Assembly (NCBI GenBank): GCA_910587285.1
Contig: CAJULM010000054.1
Span: 1-17,236 of the forward strand
Direction: 5' to 3'
Length of the DNA: 17,236 nt
Source of the DNA: an uncultured Oscillospiraceae bacterium
GTDB lineage: Bacteria > Bacillota > Clostridia > Oscillospirales > Oscillospiraceae
Positions within the stretch are counted from its first letter, which is position 1. Every line of letters begins with the position of its first letter. Both the position numbers and the translations under genes were made by a program. This document shows positions 1-6,525 of the stretch, piece by piece. Below the pieces are notes generated by a model that did not search any database, was not told the origin of the DNA, and was given only the letters and a program-made list of their open reading frames with translations.

Positions 1-784
1 GGTTGGCCGGGTCGCCCTTGGTCATGGTCCAGATGATGGGGAAGGAGTTGAACACGTAGATGATGTTCAGCACGGTGGACACCGTTAGGGAGGACTTGAC
101 CAGGGGCAGCGTGATTTTGAACAGCTTCTGCCAGTAGGTGGCTCCGTCCACGGTGGCGGCCTCGTAGTAGGAGGCGTCGATGCTCTGAAGTCCCGACAGC
201 ACGCAGAAGGTGACGAAGGGGACGGTGACGAAAATGCCGCAGGCGATCTCCCAGGCGAAGTAGGCCTCTGGGGTGGGCGTCCAGTTCACCGGCTGGCTGA
301 TGATGTGCAGCTTCATCAGCAGAGTGTTCAGTGTGCCATAGTCCTTGTTGATGATGAAGCCCCAGGCGCTGGCCTGGATGACGAGGGTGGTGGCCCAGGG
401 GAACACCACGATGGCACGGGCGACCTTCCGGCCGCGGAACTTGTTGTTCAGAATCAGGGCCAGGATGAAGCCCAGCACGGTGGAGAGCACCACCACGGCG
501 ATGGTCCACACCAGGGTGTTTTTCAGCACCAGGCTGAAGGCGGGGGCCTTGACTACCTTGATGAAGTTTTCAAAGTTATTAAAGCCCTTGAGCTGGTTGG
601 TTTTTGTCACCGCATTCATGGACATCTGGAACACCTTGCAGATAGGGATCACGATAAAGATAGCCATGAGGATGACGCTGGGGGCAATCCAGATGTACGG
701 CTCAATGGCGCGAAAAACCTTTTTGCCCGAATGGAGTGTTTTCTGATTGGCGGGGACAGCGGTGGGCGCGGTCGTTTTTTTCAC
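1..784 (-). CDS. ABC sugar transporter permease, MalF/UgpA type (partial, C-terminus off the left edge)
   Basis: Inner-membrane permease subunit of a carbohydrate ABC importer, partner of the solute-binding lipoprotein encoded just upstream. The reading frame is open for 261 codons to the window edge. A hydrophobic segment begins near residue 30, and several more follow. The cytoplasmic EAA loop that contacts the ATPase is very clear near residues 208-227 (EAATVDGATYWQKLFKITLP). Start chosen: GTG at 784 (MKKTTAPTAV...), with GGGAGGT about 8 nt upstream. The frame meets a TGA further upstream and has no other good start. By family habit the second permease (MalG type) should follow beyond the left edge. 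The transported sugar cannot be read from this sequence; the neighbouring kinase, nucleotidyltransferase and GalE suggest a hexose or N-acetylhexosamine-containing glycan. The family assignment is firm and the substrate is inference. Confidence 0.93.
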   Translation of the reverse strand, partial: MKKTTAPTAVPANQKTLHSGKKVFRAIEPYIWIAPSVILMAIFIVIPICKVFQMSMNAVTKTNQLKGFNNFENFIKVVKAPAFSLVLKNTLVWTIAVVVLSTVLGFILALILNNKFRGRKVARAIVVFPWATTLVIQASAWGFIINKDYGTLNTLLMKLHIISQPVNWTPTPEAYFAWEIACGIFVTVPFVTFCVLSGLQSIDASYYEAATVDGATYWQKLFKITLPLVKSSLTVSTVLNIIYVFNSFPIIWTMTKGDPAN

Positions 785-821
785 TGGTGGACACCTCCCT
801 AATTTCTCTCATATAAGCTCC

Positions 822-910
822 TTCCGACCGTTTTCAAAACGCGGCGCAGGCCGCCCTTTGAAAACGTCGGAAAGAAGCCGCGGGCCAGGCCGCTTTGGCC
901 TGGCCCGTGG
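822..910 (-). promoter_or_regulatory. Two tandem stem-loops between binding-protein and permease genes
   Basis: On the minus strand, the binding-protein stop codon is followed first by a 14-bp GC-rich stem (878-891 with 897-910, loop of 5, one G-U pair) and a short CTTCTTTCC stretch. A second hairpin of 16 bp with one bulged base follows (822-838 with 857-872), whose loop folds into a further 5-bp stem. Such structures between a solute-binding gene and its permease genes usually cause partial termination or protect the upstream mRNA from 3' exonucleases, so that binding protein is made in excess. The U-tract is weak, so partial attenuation and mRNA stabilisation are both possible. Confidence 0.7.
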
Positions 911-947
911 CAGTTCAATATTTCGGTTTCAGATAGGCAGGATGGGC

Positions 948-2273
948 TTAGCCGGCGATCTCAGACTGGAGATTATCCAGCAGCTCCTGAACGTTGCCGC
1001 CCAGCAGAGCCTGCTGCTCCACATTGATGACGCCCTGCTTCACGTCGGCCCACTCGGCCTTGGCGGTGGGATAGAATTTGCAGGAGCCCACGATGTCAAC
1101 CCAGGGAGCCATGGCGGGGTCGGAGGCGGCCACGATCTCACCACCGGCGGAGGTAGCGGGCAGGAAGCCCTCCATCAGCACCCAGTCGGAGTAGCGGCTG
1201 TCCTCATAGAAGAAATCGAAGAAGGTCTTGATGGCCTCGATCTTCTCGGGGGAGTGGTTGTTGTCGAAGCACATGAAACGGTCCATAACGCCGGCGGAGA
1301 CGGAGGCGTTGCCGCCGTTGGTGGGGATGGCGGCGAAGGCATAGTTGATCTGATCCGCCTCAGGGGTATTGGCCTTGGCATAGTTGTCGGCGATGTAGGT
1401 GGGGATGGAGTTGGGGCCGATGACCATGGCCAGCTTGCCGGCGCCGAACAGGTCCTGCAGGTTGTAGCGGGTCTCGTTGGCGGGGTCAGAGTTGGTGTAG
1501 CCGTCGTTGACCAAGCCGATAGCGTACTCAATGGCTTCCACGTTCTTCGGGTCGTTCAGAATCCAGTTGCCGTCGGCGTCGGTGAAATCGCTGCCGTTGT
1601 TCCAGACGTAGTAGGCAAAAGCGGCCTGGCCCTCGTCGGTGGTCATGTCAATGCCCCAGGGGTAGATGCTGGAGTCATAGGCCTTGATGGCCTCGCAGGC
1701 GGCCTTCAGCTCGTCCCAAGTGGTGGGAACCTCTACGCCGGCAGCTTCCAGAATGTCCACATTGTAGTACATGGCGCGGGCGGAGGCCAGATCGGGGATG
1801 GCCCACACGGTGCCGTCCACCACGGACTGCTCCAGGAAGGCGTCATAGAACTTGGCGTAGGTCTCCTGGGACACGTAATCCTGAGCGGGGAGGAGCAGGT
1901 TGTCGGCCTGGTAGTCGGCGAACACGTCGATGTTCAGGATGTCGGGGGCGTTGTTGCCGCCCAGACGGGTGTTGACCACGGTGTAGATGTCATTCCAGGA
2001 CACCACTTCCACGGTCAGATTAATGTTGTCATAGGCAGCGTTGAATTCCTTCTGGAAATCGGCCCACCACTGCTTGGTGTTCTGGCCGTACTCAGCGGCG
2101 ATGACGTTGATGTCGATCTTCTCAGCGGAGGGAGGGTTGTTGTCGTTGTTGTTCTCGACAGGGGTGCTGTTCTCAGCGGGGGGATTGCTGGCGGGGGCGT
2201 CGGCTTTGTTGCCGCAGGCGGCCAGAGAGAACATCATGGTGGCGGCCAGCAGCAGTGCAAGAATCTTCTTCAT
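948..2273 (-). CDS. ABC transporter extracellular sugar-binding lipoprotein (SBP_bac_1 family)
   Basis: Extracytoplasmic sugar-binding lipoprotein that delivers substrate to the permease encoded downstream. The 441-residue product starts MKKILALLLAATMMFSLAAC: a basic start, hydrophobic core and lipobox LAAC with the lipidated Cys at residue 20. A low-complexity linker rich in Pro, Asn and Ser follows (about 21-55), and then a family 1 binding-protein fold of typical length. An ATG at 2279 is also in frame, but it lies only 1 nt from the AAGGAG ribosome site, whereas the ATG at 2273 lies 7 nt from it. The reading frame also extends upstream to 2354, but those residues are not a signal peptide. 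A perfect TATAAT -10 box lies about 100 nt upstream. The ligand is unknown; a mucin- or milk-type disaccharide is inferred only from the neighbouring sugar-activation genes. Confidence 0.93.
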   Translation of the reverse strand: MKKILALLLAATMMFSLAACGNKADAPASNPPAENSTPVENNNDNNPPSAEKIDINVIAAEYGQNTKQWWADFQKEFNAAYDNINLTVEVVSWNDIYTVVNTRLGGNNAPDILNIDVFADYQADNLLLPAQDYVSQETYAKFYDAFLEQSVVDGTVWAIPDLASARAMYYNVDILEAAGVEVPTTWDELKAACEAIKAYDSSIYPWGIDMTTDEGQAAFAYYVWNNGSDFTDADGNWILNDPKNVEAIEYAIGLVNDGYTNSDPANETRYNLQDLFGAGKLAMVIGPNSIPTYIADNYAKANTPEADQINYAFAAIPTNGGNASVSAGVMDRFMCFDNNHSPEKIEAIKTFFDFFYEDSRYSDWVLMEGFLPATSAGGEIVAASDPAMAPWVDIVGSCKFYPTAKAEWADVKQGVINVEQQALLGGNVQELLDNLQSEIAG

Positions 2274-2375
2274 TTTCATTCTCCTTCTTGAATAAGATAT
2301 TCCCCTTCCGCAAACAGGTGCCGGGAGGGGGCAAAGCTTGTCGGTAAATTTCACAAACAGGCTCTGCTGATGATG

Positions 2376-2404
2376 ATTATACTTGGGTGTTCTGTGAATA
2401 AATA
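2376..2404 (-). promoter_or_regulatory. Probable promoter of the binding-protein gene
   Basis: A perfect TATAAT -10 hexamer lies at 2376-2381 on the minus strand. At 17-nt spacing the -35 position reads TATTTA (2399-2404), a poor match to TTGACA. A consensus -10 with a weak -35 is typical of activator-dependent promoters, which suits the AraC-family gene ending just upstream. The untranslated leader to the ATG would be about 95 nt and contains an imperfect stem made of CCCCCTCC and GGAAGGGG. Confidence 0.55.
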
Positions 2405-2425
2405 GGTGATGGCGTTCAGTTTATA

Positions 2426-2464
2426 GCAAAATCGTACGAATCTGAAAATTCGTACGATTTTTGC
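2426..2464 (-). terminator. Terminator-like inverted repeat after the PocR/AraC gene
   Basis: A perfect 14-bp inverted repeat (2428-2441 with 2448-2461) encloses a 6-nt loop, just after the regulator stop codon (2469) and before the binding-protein promoter. The stem is AT-rich with four T residues closing the 3' side on either strand. It would work as a modest terminator separating the regulator operon from the transporter operon. Each arm contains the self-complementary octamer TCGTACGA, so it could instead be, or also be, a protein-binding operator. Confidence 0.6.
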
Positions 2465-2468
2465 GGAA

Positions 2469-3332
2469 TTATTCTCGGTTCATTTCCTCCGGCGTGCGGC
2501 GTACGCTTTTGCGGAAGCGGCTGGGCGTCATACCGGTGACGGAGCGGAACACCTTGGTAAAGTAATTGTAATCGCTGATGCCTACCGCGTCGGCCACGGC
2601 GGATATGGGCATAGCGCTCTGAAGCAGCAGGCGCTTGGCGGCGGTGATGCGGCGCTGGGCGATCAGGTAGGAGAGAGTGTGGCCGCCGGACAGCTCCTTG
2701 GCCAAGGCGCACAGTCTGGTGCGGCCGATGTGGAGCTGCTGGGAGAGGGAGGCAAGAGAGAGCTTCTCCATATAGTGCTGGTCAATATACCGCTCCAGCC
2801 GCTGCTGGTCAGTTTGCTCGGCGGACAAAATCATGTCCTCCAGGCGGATATAGGCGGACAGGGCCTCCAGCGTTTCAGCGTAAGCGCGCAGCTCCTCGTC
2901 GGAGCACTGGCGGAACTGGAGAAAGGAGCGGTGCAGCTCCTCCAGGTCCCCGGGCCACCAATCCAGCAGAGCGCGGGTGCGCTCCCACTGCTCCTCAACG
3001 GGGGTGCGGTCCAGGTAGCAGCCGAAAATCAGATAGGCCAGGGGCTTTTCTGGAGTGTACAGGGGCATGAGGGCCTCACAGATGCCCAGGTGGCAGCGGT
3101 AGTATTGAAATCCGCCGTCCCCGGCGTAGGTCTGCACCTTCCAAGCGTCGCAGGCCACGCAGCGCTGGTGCCCCTCGGGATCGGCGTTGATGGTCCGGCA
3201 GAAGGGGGGGTGGCCGCTGAACAGCTGGATATCCCGGCCGTTGACATCTAAAATATTGGCGGGAACGCCGGTGAGCGTGTCCAGATTGGCTATGAGCCGG
3301 CGCAGCCGCGCCTCGTCAAACAGGGTGTTCAA
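2469..3332 (-). CDS. AraC-family transcriptional regulator with N-terminal PocR sensory domain
   Basis: Likely activator of the adjacent sugar locus. The 287-residue protein has an N-terminal PocR-type ligand domain (about 5-165) with the family's Cys/His pattern: C45, C58-x2-C61, and C80-H81 followed by C85. A C-terminal AraC double helix-turn-helix follows (about 185-282), ending in the usual ISDYNYFTKVFRSVTGMTP segment. The start is a TTG at 3332, about 10 nt after a GGGAGG site; no ATG gives a full-length PocR domain. The gene is transcribed toward the binding-protein gene and lies after the kinase gene, from which it is separated by a 97-nt spacer holding two hairpins. PocR domains in other systems sense small hydrocarbon or polyol ligands. 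The ligand here is unknown, and control of the transporter promoter downstream is inferred from position. Confidence 0.9.
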   Translation of the reverse strand: MNTLFDEARLRRLIANLDTLTGVPANILDVNGRDIQLFSGHPPFCRTINADPEGHQRCVACDAWKVQTYAGDGGFQYYRCHLGICEALMPLYTPEKPLAYLIFGCYLDRTPVEEQWERTRALLDWWPGDLEELHRSFLQFRQCSDEELRAYAETLEALSAYIRLEDMILSAEQTDQQRLERYIDQHYMEKLSLASLSQQLHIGRTRLCALAKELSGGHTLSYLIAQRRITAAKRLLLQSAMPISAVADAVGISDYNYFTKVFRSVTGMTPSRFRKSVRRTPEEMNRE

Positions 3333-3356
3333 GCTGTGTCAGCCTCCCTCTCATGG

Positions 3357-3403
3357 CGCTTTGCCTCAAGGCAAAGCGTACACGGGGCATATGCCCCGTG
3401 TAC
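3357..3403. repeat. Adjacent perfect palindromes in the kinase-regulator spacer
   Basis: Two abutting inverted repeats fill this spacer. The first is a 9-bp perfect stem with a TCAA loop (3357-3365 with 3370-3378). The second is a perfect 26-bp palindrome centred on CATATG (3378-3403). Read on the minus strand they lie between the kinase stop and the regulator ribosome site. No U-tract follows either one, so they are not classic intrinsic terminators. They may be an interspersed palindromic repeat, an mRNA-stabilising or processing element, or an operator. Confidence 0.75.
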
Positions 3404-3430
3404 AATAGGCTTATTCAAATTTTGGAGAAC

Positions 3431-4546
3431 TCAGCCCTTGCGGTACTTTGCCACAATGGCCTCCAGCTCGGCCCAGCGCTCCTCCATGTCCGCCACCAGC
3501 TTGAACTGGGTGCGGCAGCGGTCCAGGTTGTGCTTTTCCCGGGCGATGTGGAAATACTCGTCGCCGACCAGGTAGTCGGTGAGGAAGCGGATACCGCACT
3601 CCAGGGTCATCAGCTTGGCGCCCCAGGGGAGATAGGCGATCTCCTCGTCAGTGAGCGCGTCCCCTGCCTGGCTCAAAAAGGCGTCGGTGTAGATTGCGAA
3701 CAGCTCCACGTCCAGGTTTACCTTGGTCAGATCAGTCTCGTCCTCAGCGCAGTGGTTGGCGCCGAAGCGGATGGAGTCGCCGAAGTCGTAGATCACCAGG
3801 CCGGGCATGACGGTGTCCAGGTCGATGATGCACACGCCCTCGCCGGTCTTTTCGTCCATGAGAACGTTGTTCAGCTTGGTGTCGTTGTGGGTTACACGCA
3901 GGGGGAGCCGGCCCTCCCGCATGGCGCTGAGGGCCACAGAGCAGTCCGCCTCCCGGTCCAGCACAAACTGGATTTCGCTGCGGCATTCGGCGGCCCGGCC
4001 CAGTTTGTCCGCGGACACGGCGGCCTTGAACTTGGCCAGCCGGTCCTCGGTGTTGTGGAAATTGGGGATGGTTTCGTACAGGGTGTCCGCGGGGTAGTCC
4101 CGCAGCAGCTTCTGGAAGCGGCCGAAGGCCCGGCCGGAGGCGGCGAACAGCTCCGGTGTTTCCGCCGACTGGTAGCATACGGTGCGTTCCACAAAGGGAT
4201 ACAGCCGCCATGCGCCGCCCTGGCTGTCGGTAAAGTATGGTTCGCCGCTGCGGGGGCGGACGACTTGAAGGGCCTCCCGGGTGCGGTCGCCTCCGCTTTT
4301 CTCAATCTCCCGGCCCAGGTAGTCGGTGACGCCGATGATGTTTTCCATCAGCTGGTCGGGCCGTTTGAAGGCGGCGGGACTCATGCGCTGGAGGATGAAG
4401 CGCCGGCAGCACAGGTCCTCCGGTTGGGTATGTACCACGAAGGTGTCGTTGATATGGCCTTGGCCGAACCGGATGGCGCCCACCACGGGCGCGCCGAAGT
4501 CGAAGGCTTCCAGCGCCTCGTTCAGCACTGCTTGCAGCTGTTCCAT
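3431..4546 (-). CDS. Sugar 1-kinase, NahK-like phosphotransferase (APH/choline-kinase fold)
   Basis: Predicted cytosolic anomeric kinase that phosphorylates a free hexose or N-acetylhexosamine at C1 with ATP. The 371-residue protein has the glycine-rich region FGQGHINDTF (28-36). The family stretch RFILQRMSPAAFKRPDQLM (49-67) is seen in N-acetylhexosamine 1-kinases and in homologues mislabelled as mucin desulfatases. The catalytic loop is HNDTKLNN (220-227, catalytic Asp222) and the metal-binding motif is IDLDTVMPG (241-249). The start is ATG at 4546, with GGGAGG upstream inside the end of the nucleotidyltransferase gene; the stop of that gene is 4 nt away, so translation is probably coupled. 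Its neighbours, a nucleotidyltransferase and GalE, would convert the sugar phosphate to UDP-sugar and epimerise it. Substrate choice among GlcNAc, GalNAc, Gal and Man cannot be fixed from sequence alone. Confidence 0.85.
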   Translation of the reverse strand: MEQLQAVLNEALEAFDFGAPVVGAIRFGQGHINDTFVVHTQPEDLCCRRFILQRMSPAAFKRPDQLMENIIGVTDYLGREIEKSGGDRTREALQVVRPRSGEPYFTDSQGGAWRLYPFVERTVCYQSAETPELFAASGRAFGRFQKLLRDYPADTLYETIPNFHNTEDRLAKFKAAVSADKLGRAAECRSEIQFVLDREADCSVALSAMREGRLPLRVTHNDTKLNNVLMDEKTGEGVCIIDLDTVMPGLVIYDFGDSIRFGANHCAEDETDLTKVNLDVELFAIYTDAFLSQAGDALTDEEIAYLPWGAKLMTLECGIRFLTDYLVGDEYFHIAREKHNLDRCRTQFKLVADMEERWAELEAIVAKYRKG

Positions 4547-4550
4547 ATCC

Positions 4551-5474
4551 TTATGCCTCCCAAAGCTGGTCGGGGTAGAGCCCGGCCTGTGTCTTTTCCG
4601 CAATGGCGGCGACTACGGTGGGCTTGTCCTCCCGGTAGGTGACGCCGTACCACTTGTCCTCGCTGAGCAGCACCCGCACCTGGGCCTTGCCCTCGCCAAT
4701 GAGCTGCTCCACTACGGTGGGCAGGAAATACTCCGCCTTGGCGGGGTTTTCCGCCAGCGCCTTGTCCAAGAAAGCGGGGAACCGGGCCAGGGCCTCGTCC
4801 ATAAAGCTGCGGGTGAAGCCCCACATATTCATGGACACGGTGCCGCCGCCGGGCAGGGCGGTCCAGGTCTGGCCGCCGTCCTCGGTGAAACGGGCATTGT
4901 CCCCGTCCTTCTCGATGGCGGTGCGCTCGTGGATGTCCCGCAGAATGTGCTCGCCGTCCACCGTGCACACGCCCCGGGCTACGCTGCCGTTCTCGGTGAC
5001 GGTGTTTTTGAGCAGGTAGCCCACCATAACGTACTCATACACGTCCCCGTCCGGGTGGGCGCAGAGATAGTCATAAATAAGCTTGTACGCCTCGGGGCCG
5101 TAATAGTCGTCGGCGTTGATGATGGCGAAGGGGCCGTCCACCAGGTTCCGGGCGGACAGGGCGGCCTGGGCGGTGCCCCAGGGCTTGGTGCGCTCGGGAG
5201 GGACGGCGTAGCCCGCGGGCAGGTCGTCCTTGCGCTGGAAGGCGTACTTCACGTCCATTACTTTGGACACCCGGTCGCCGATGCAGGCGCGGAAATCGGC
5301 CTCGTTCTCCTCCTTGATGACGAAAATCACGGTGTCGAACCCGGCCCGGTGGGCGTCATAGATAGAGTAGTCGATAATGAGCTGGCTGTGGTTGCCCACG
5401 GGGTCCAGCTGCTTGAGGCCTCCGTACCGGCTGCCCATGCCGGCGGCCATGATGACCAATACAGGTTTGTTCAT
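4551..5474 (-). CDS. Sugar-1-phosphate nucleotidyltransferase (NTP_transferase family)
   Basis: Predicted to join a sugar 1-phosphate to a nucleoside triphosphate, giving an NDP-sugar plus pyrophosphate in the cytosol. The 307-residue protein opens with a Rossmann-like strand and the nucleotide-binding loop AAGMGSRYGGLKQ (10-22). It continues with PWGTAQA (98-104) and the metal-binding NADDYYG (120-126), a normal motif order for the family. The start is ATG at 5474, with GGGAGG 9-10 nt upstream. The gene begins 16 nt after galE and ends 4 nt before the kinase. In this context UDP-hexose or UDP-HexNAc synthesis from the kinase product is the natural reading. It is not a GalT-type (HIT-fold) uridylyltransferase. 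The exact nucleotide and sugar are inferred. Confidence 0.87.
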   Translation of the reverse strand: MNKPVLVIMAAGMGSRYGGLKQLDPVGNHSQLIIDYSIYDAHRAGFDTVIFVIKEENEADFRACIGDRVSKVMDVKYAFQRKDDLPAGYAVPPERTKPWGTAQAALSARNLVDGPFAIINADDYYGPEAYKLIYDYLCAHPDGDVYEYVMVGYLLKNTVTENGSVARGVCTVDGEHILRDIHERTAIEKDGDNARFTEDGGQTWTALPGGGTVSMNMWGFTRSFMDEALARFPAFLDKALAENPAKAEYFLPTVVEQLIGEGKAQVRVLLSEDKWYGVTYREDKPTVVAAIAEKTQAGLYPDQLWEA

Positions 5475-5490
5475 TGCCTTCGCCCTCCCT

Positions 5491-6510
5491 TTAACCCTTG
5501 TATCCGTTGGGATTCATGGACTGCCACTTCCAAGAAGATGCGCACATCTCCTCGATGCCCAGCTGGGCGCTCCAGCCCAGCTCGTCTCTGGCCTTGGCCG
5601 GGTCGGCGTAGCAGGCGGCGATGTCGCCGGGGCGGCGGGCCTCGATGACGTAGGGCAGCTCATGGCCGCAGGCCTTCTCATAGGCGTGGACTACGTCCAG
5701 CACGGAGTAGCCGTTGCCGGTGCCCAGGTTGCAGACAAACAGGCCGCAGCCGGTGTCCAGCTTCTTCAACGCGGCCACATGGCCGCGGGCCAGATCCACC
5801 ACATGGATATAGTCCCGCACGCCGGTGCCGTCGGGGGTGTTGTAGTCGTTGCCGAAGACGTGGACCTTTTCCAGCTGGCCCACCGCCACCTTGGCGATAT
5901 AGGGCACCAGGTTGTTGGGAATACCGTTGGGGTCCTCGCCGATGAGGCCGCTCTCGTGGGCTCCGATGGGGTTGAAGTAACGCAGCAGGGCCACGTTCAG
6001 CTCAGGGTCGGCGGCGCAGATGTCGGAGAGAATCTGCTCCTGGAACAGCTTGGAGGTGCCGTAAGGATTGGTGGTGCCGCCGGTGGGGAAGTCCTCCTGA
6101 ATGGGGACAGTGTGTGGGTCGCCGTACACTGTGGCGGAGGAGGAGAACACAAAGTTCTTCACTCCGTAGCGGCGCATGGCCTGGAGCAGATACAGGGTGC
6201 TGATCAGGTTGTTGGAGTAGTACTCCAGGGGCTTGGCCACGCTTTCACCCACCGCCTTGAGCCCGGCAAAGTGGATGACGGCGGTGATGTTGGGGTGCTG
6301 GACGAACAGCGCCTCTACCTCGTCCTCATGGCACAGCTCCGTTTTAATGAAGGGAACCTTTTTGCCGGTGATTTTTTCCACCCGGACCAGGGCCTCCTCG
6401 CAGGAATTGTAGAGATTGTCCGCCACGATGATGTCATAGCCCGCCTGGATGAGCTCCACACAGGTGTGGCTGCCGATATAGCCGGCGCCGCCGGCGACAA
6501 GAATGGACAT
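5491..6510 (-). CDS. galE: UDP-glucose 4-epimerase (probably also UDP-GlcNAc)
   Basis: Cytosolic NAD-dependent short-chain dehydrogenase-type epimerase that interconverts UDP-Gal and UDP-Glc. The 339-residue length is normal. Visible features are the NAD-binding GGAGYIG (7-13), VIHFAGLKAVGES (78-90), the catalytic Ser cluster SSSATVYG (123-130), and the catalytic Tyr150-xxx-Lys154 in NPYGTSK. In GDIAACYADP, residue Cys300 aligns with human Cys307 and E. coli Tyr299, the position that sets pocket size; a Cys allows N-acetylated UDP-sugars. The start is ATG at 6510 with AAAGGAG 8 nt upstream. The AraC gene upstream ends 15 nt before it, and the nucleotidyltransferase starts 16 nt after it, so the three appear to share a transcript. 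Confidence 0.96.
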   Translation of the reverse strand: MSILVAGGAGYIGSHTCVELIQAGYDIIVADNLYNSCEEALVRVEKITGKKVPFIKTELCHEDEVEALFVQHPNITAVIHFAGLKAVGESVAKPLEYYSNNLISTLYLLQAMRRYGVKNFVFSSSATVYGDPHTVPIQEDFPTGGTTNPYGTSKLFQEQILSDICAADPELNVALLRYFNPIGAHESGLIGEDPNGIPNNLVPYIAKVAVGQLEKVHVFGNDYNTPDGTGVRDYIHVVDLARGHVAALKKLDTGCGLFVCNLGTGNGYSVLDVVHAYEKACGHELPYVIEARRPGDIAACYADPAKARDELGWSAQLGIEEMCASSWKWQSMNPNGYKG

Positions 6511-6525
6511 GGTGAGCGCTCCTTT

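Noticed and set aside
742..815. Possible short leader peptide (ATG near 811, minus strand, after AAGGAG) before the permease
   Set aside because: It overlaps the permease start out of frame, has no regulatory codon run, and the permease has its own good ribosome site.
747..2291. Long plus-strand open frame opposite the binding-protein gene
   Set aside because: Very Gly/Val-rich, with no domain or signal and no ribosome site. It is the antisense shadow of a clear solute-binding lipoprotein.
3378..3403. 26-bp palindrome as an intrinsic terminator
   Set aside because: No T-run follows on either strand.
3353..5648. Long plus-strand frames opposite the kinase and nucleotidyltransferase genes
   Set aside because: The opposite strand carries all catalytic motifs. 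These frames have biased Gly/Val/Ala composition and arise from GC-rich codon usage.
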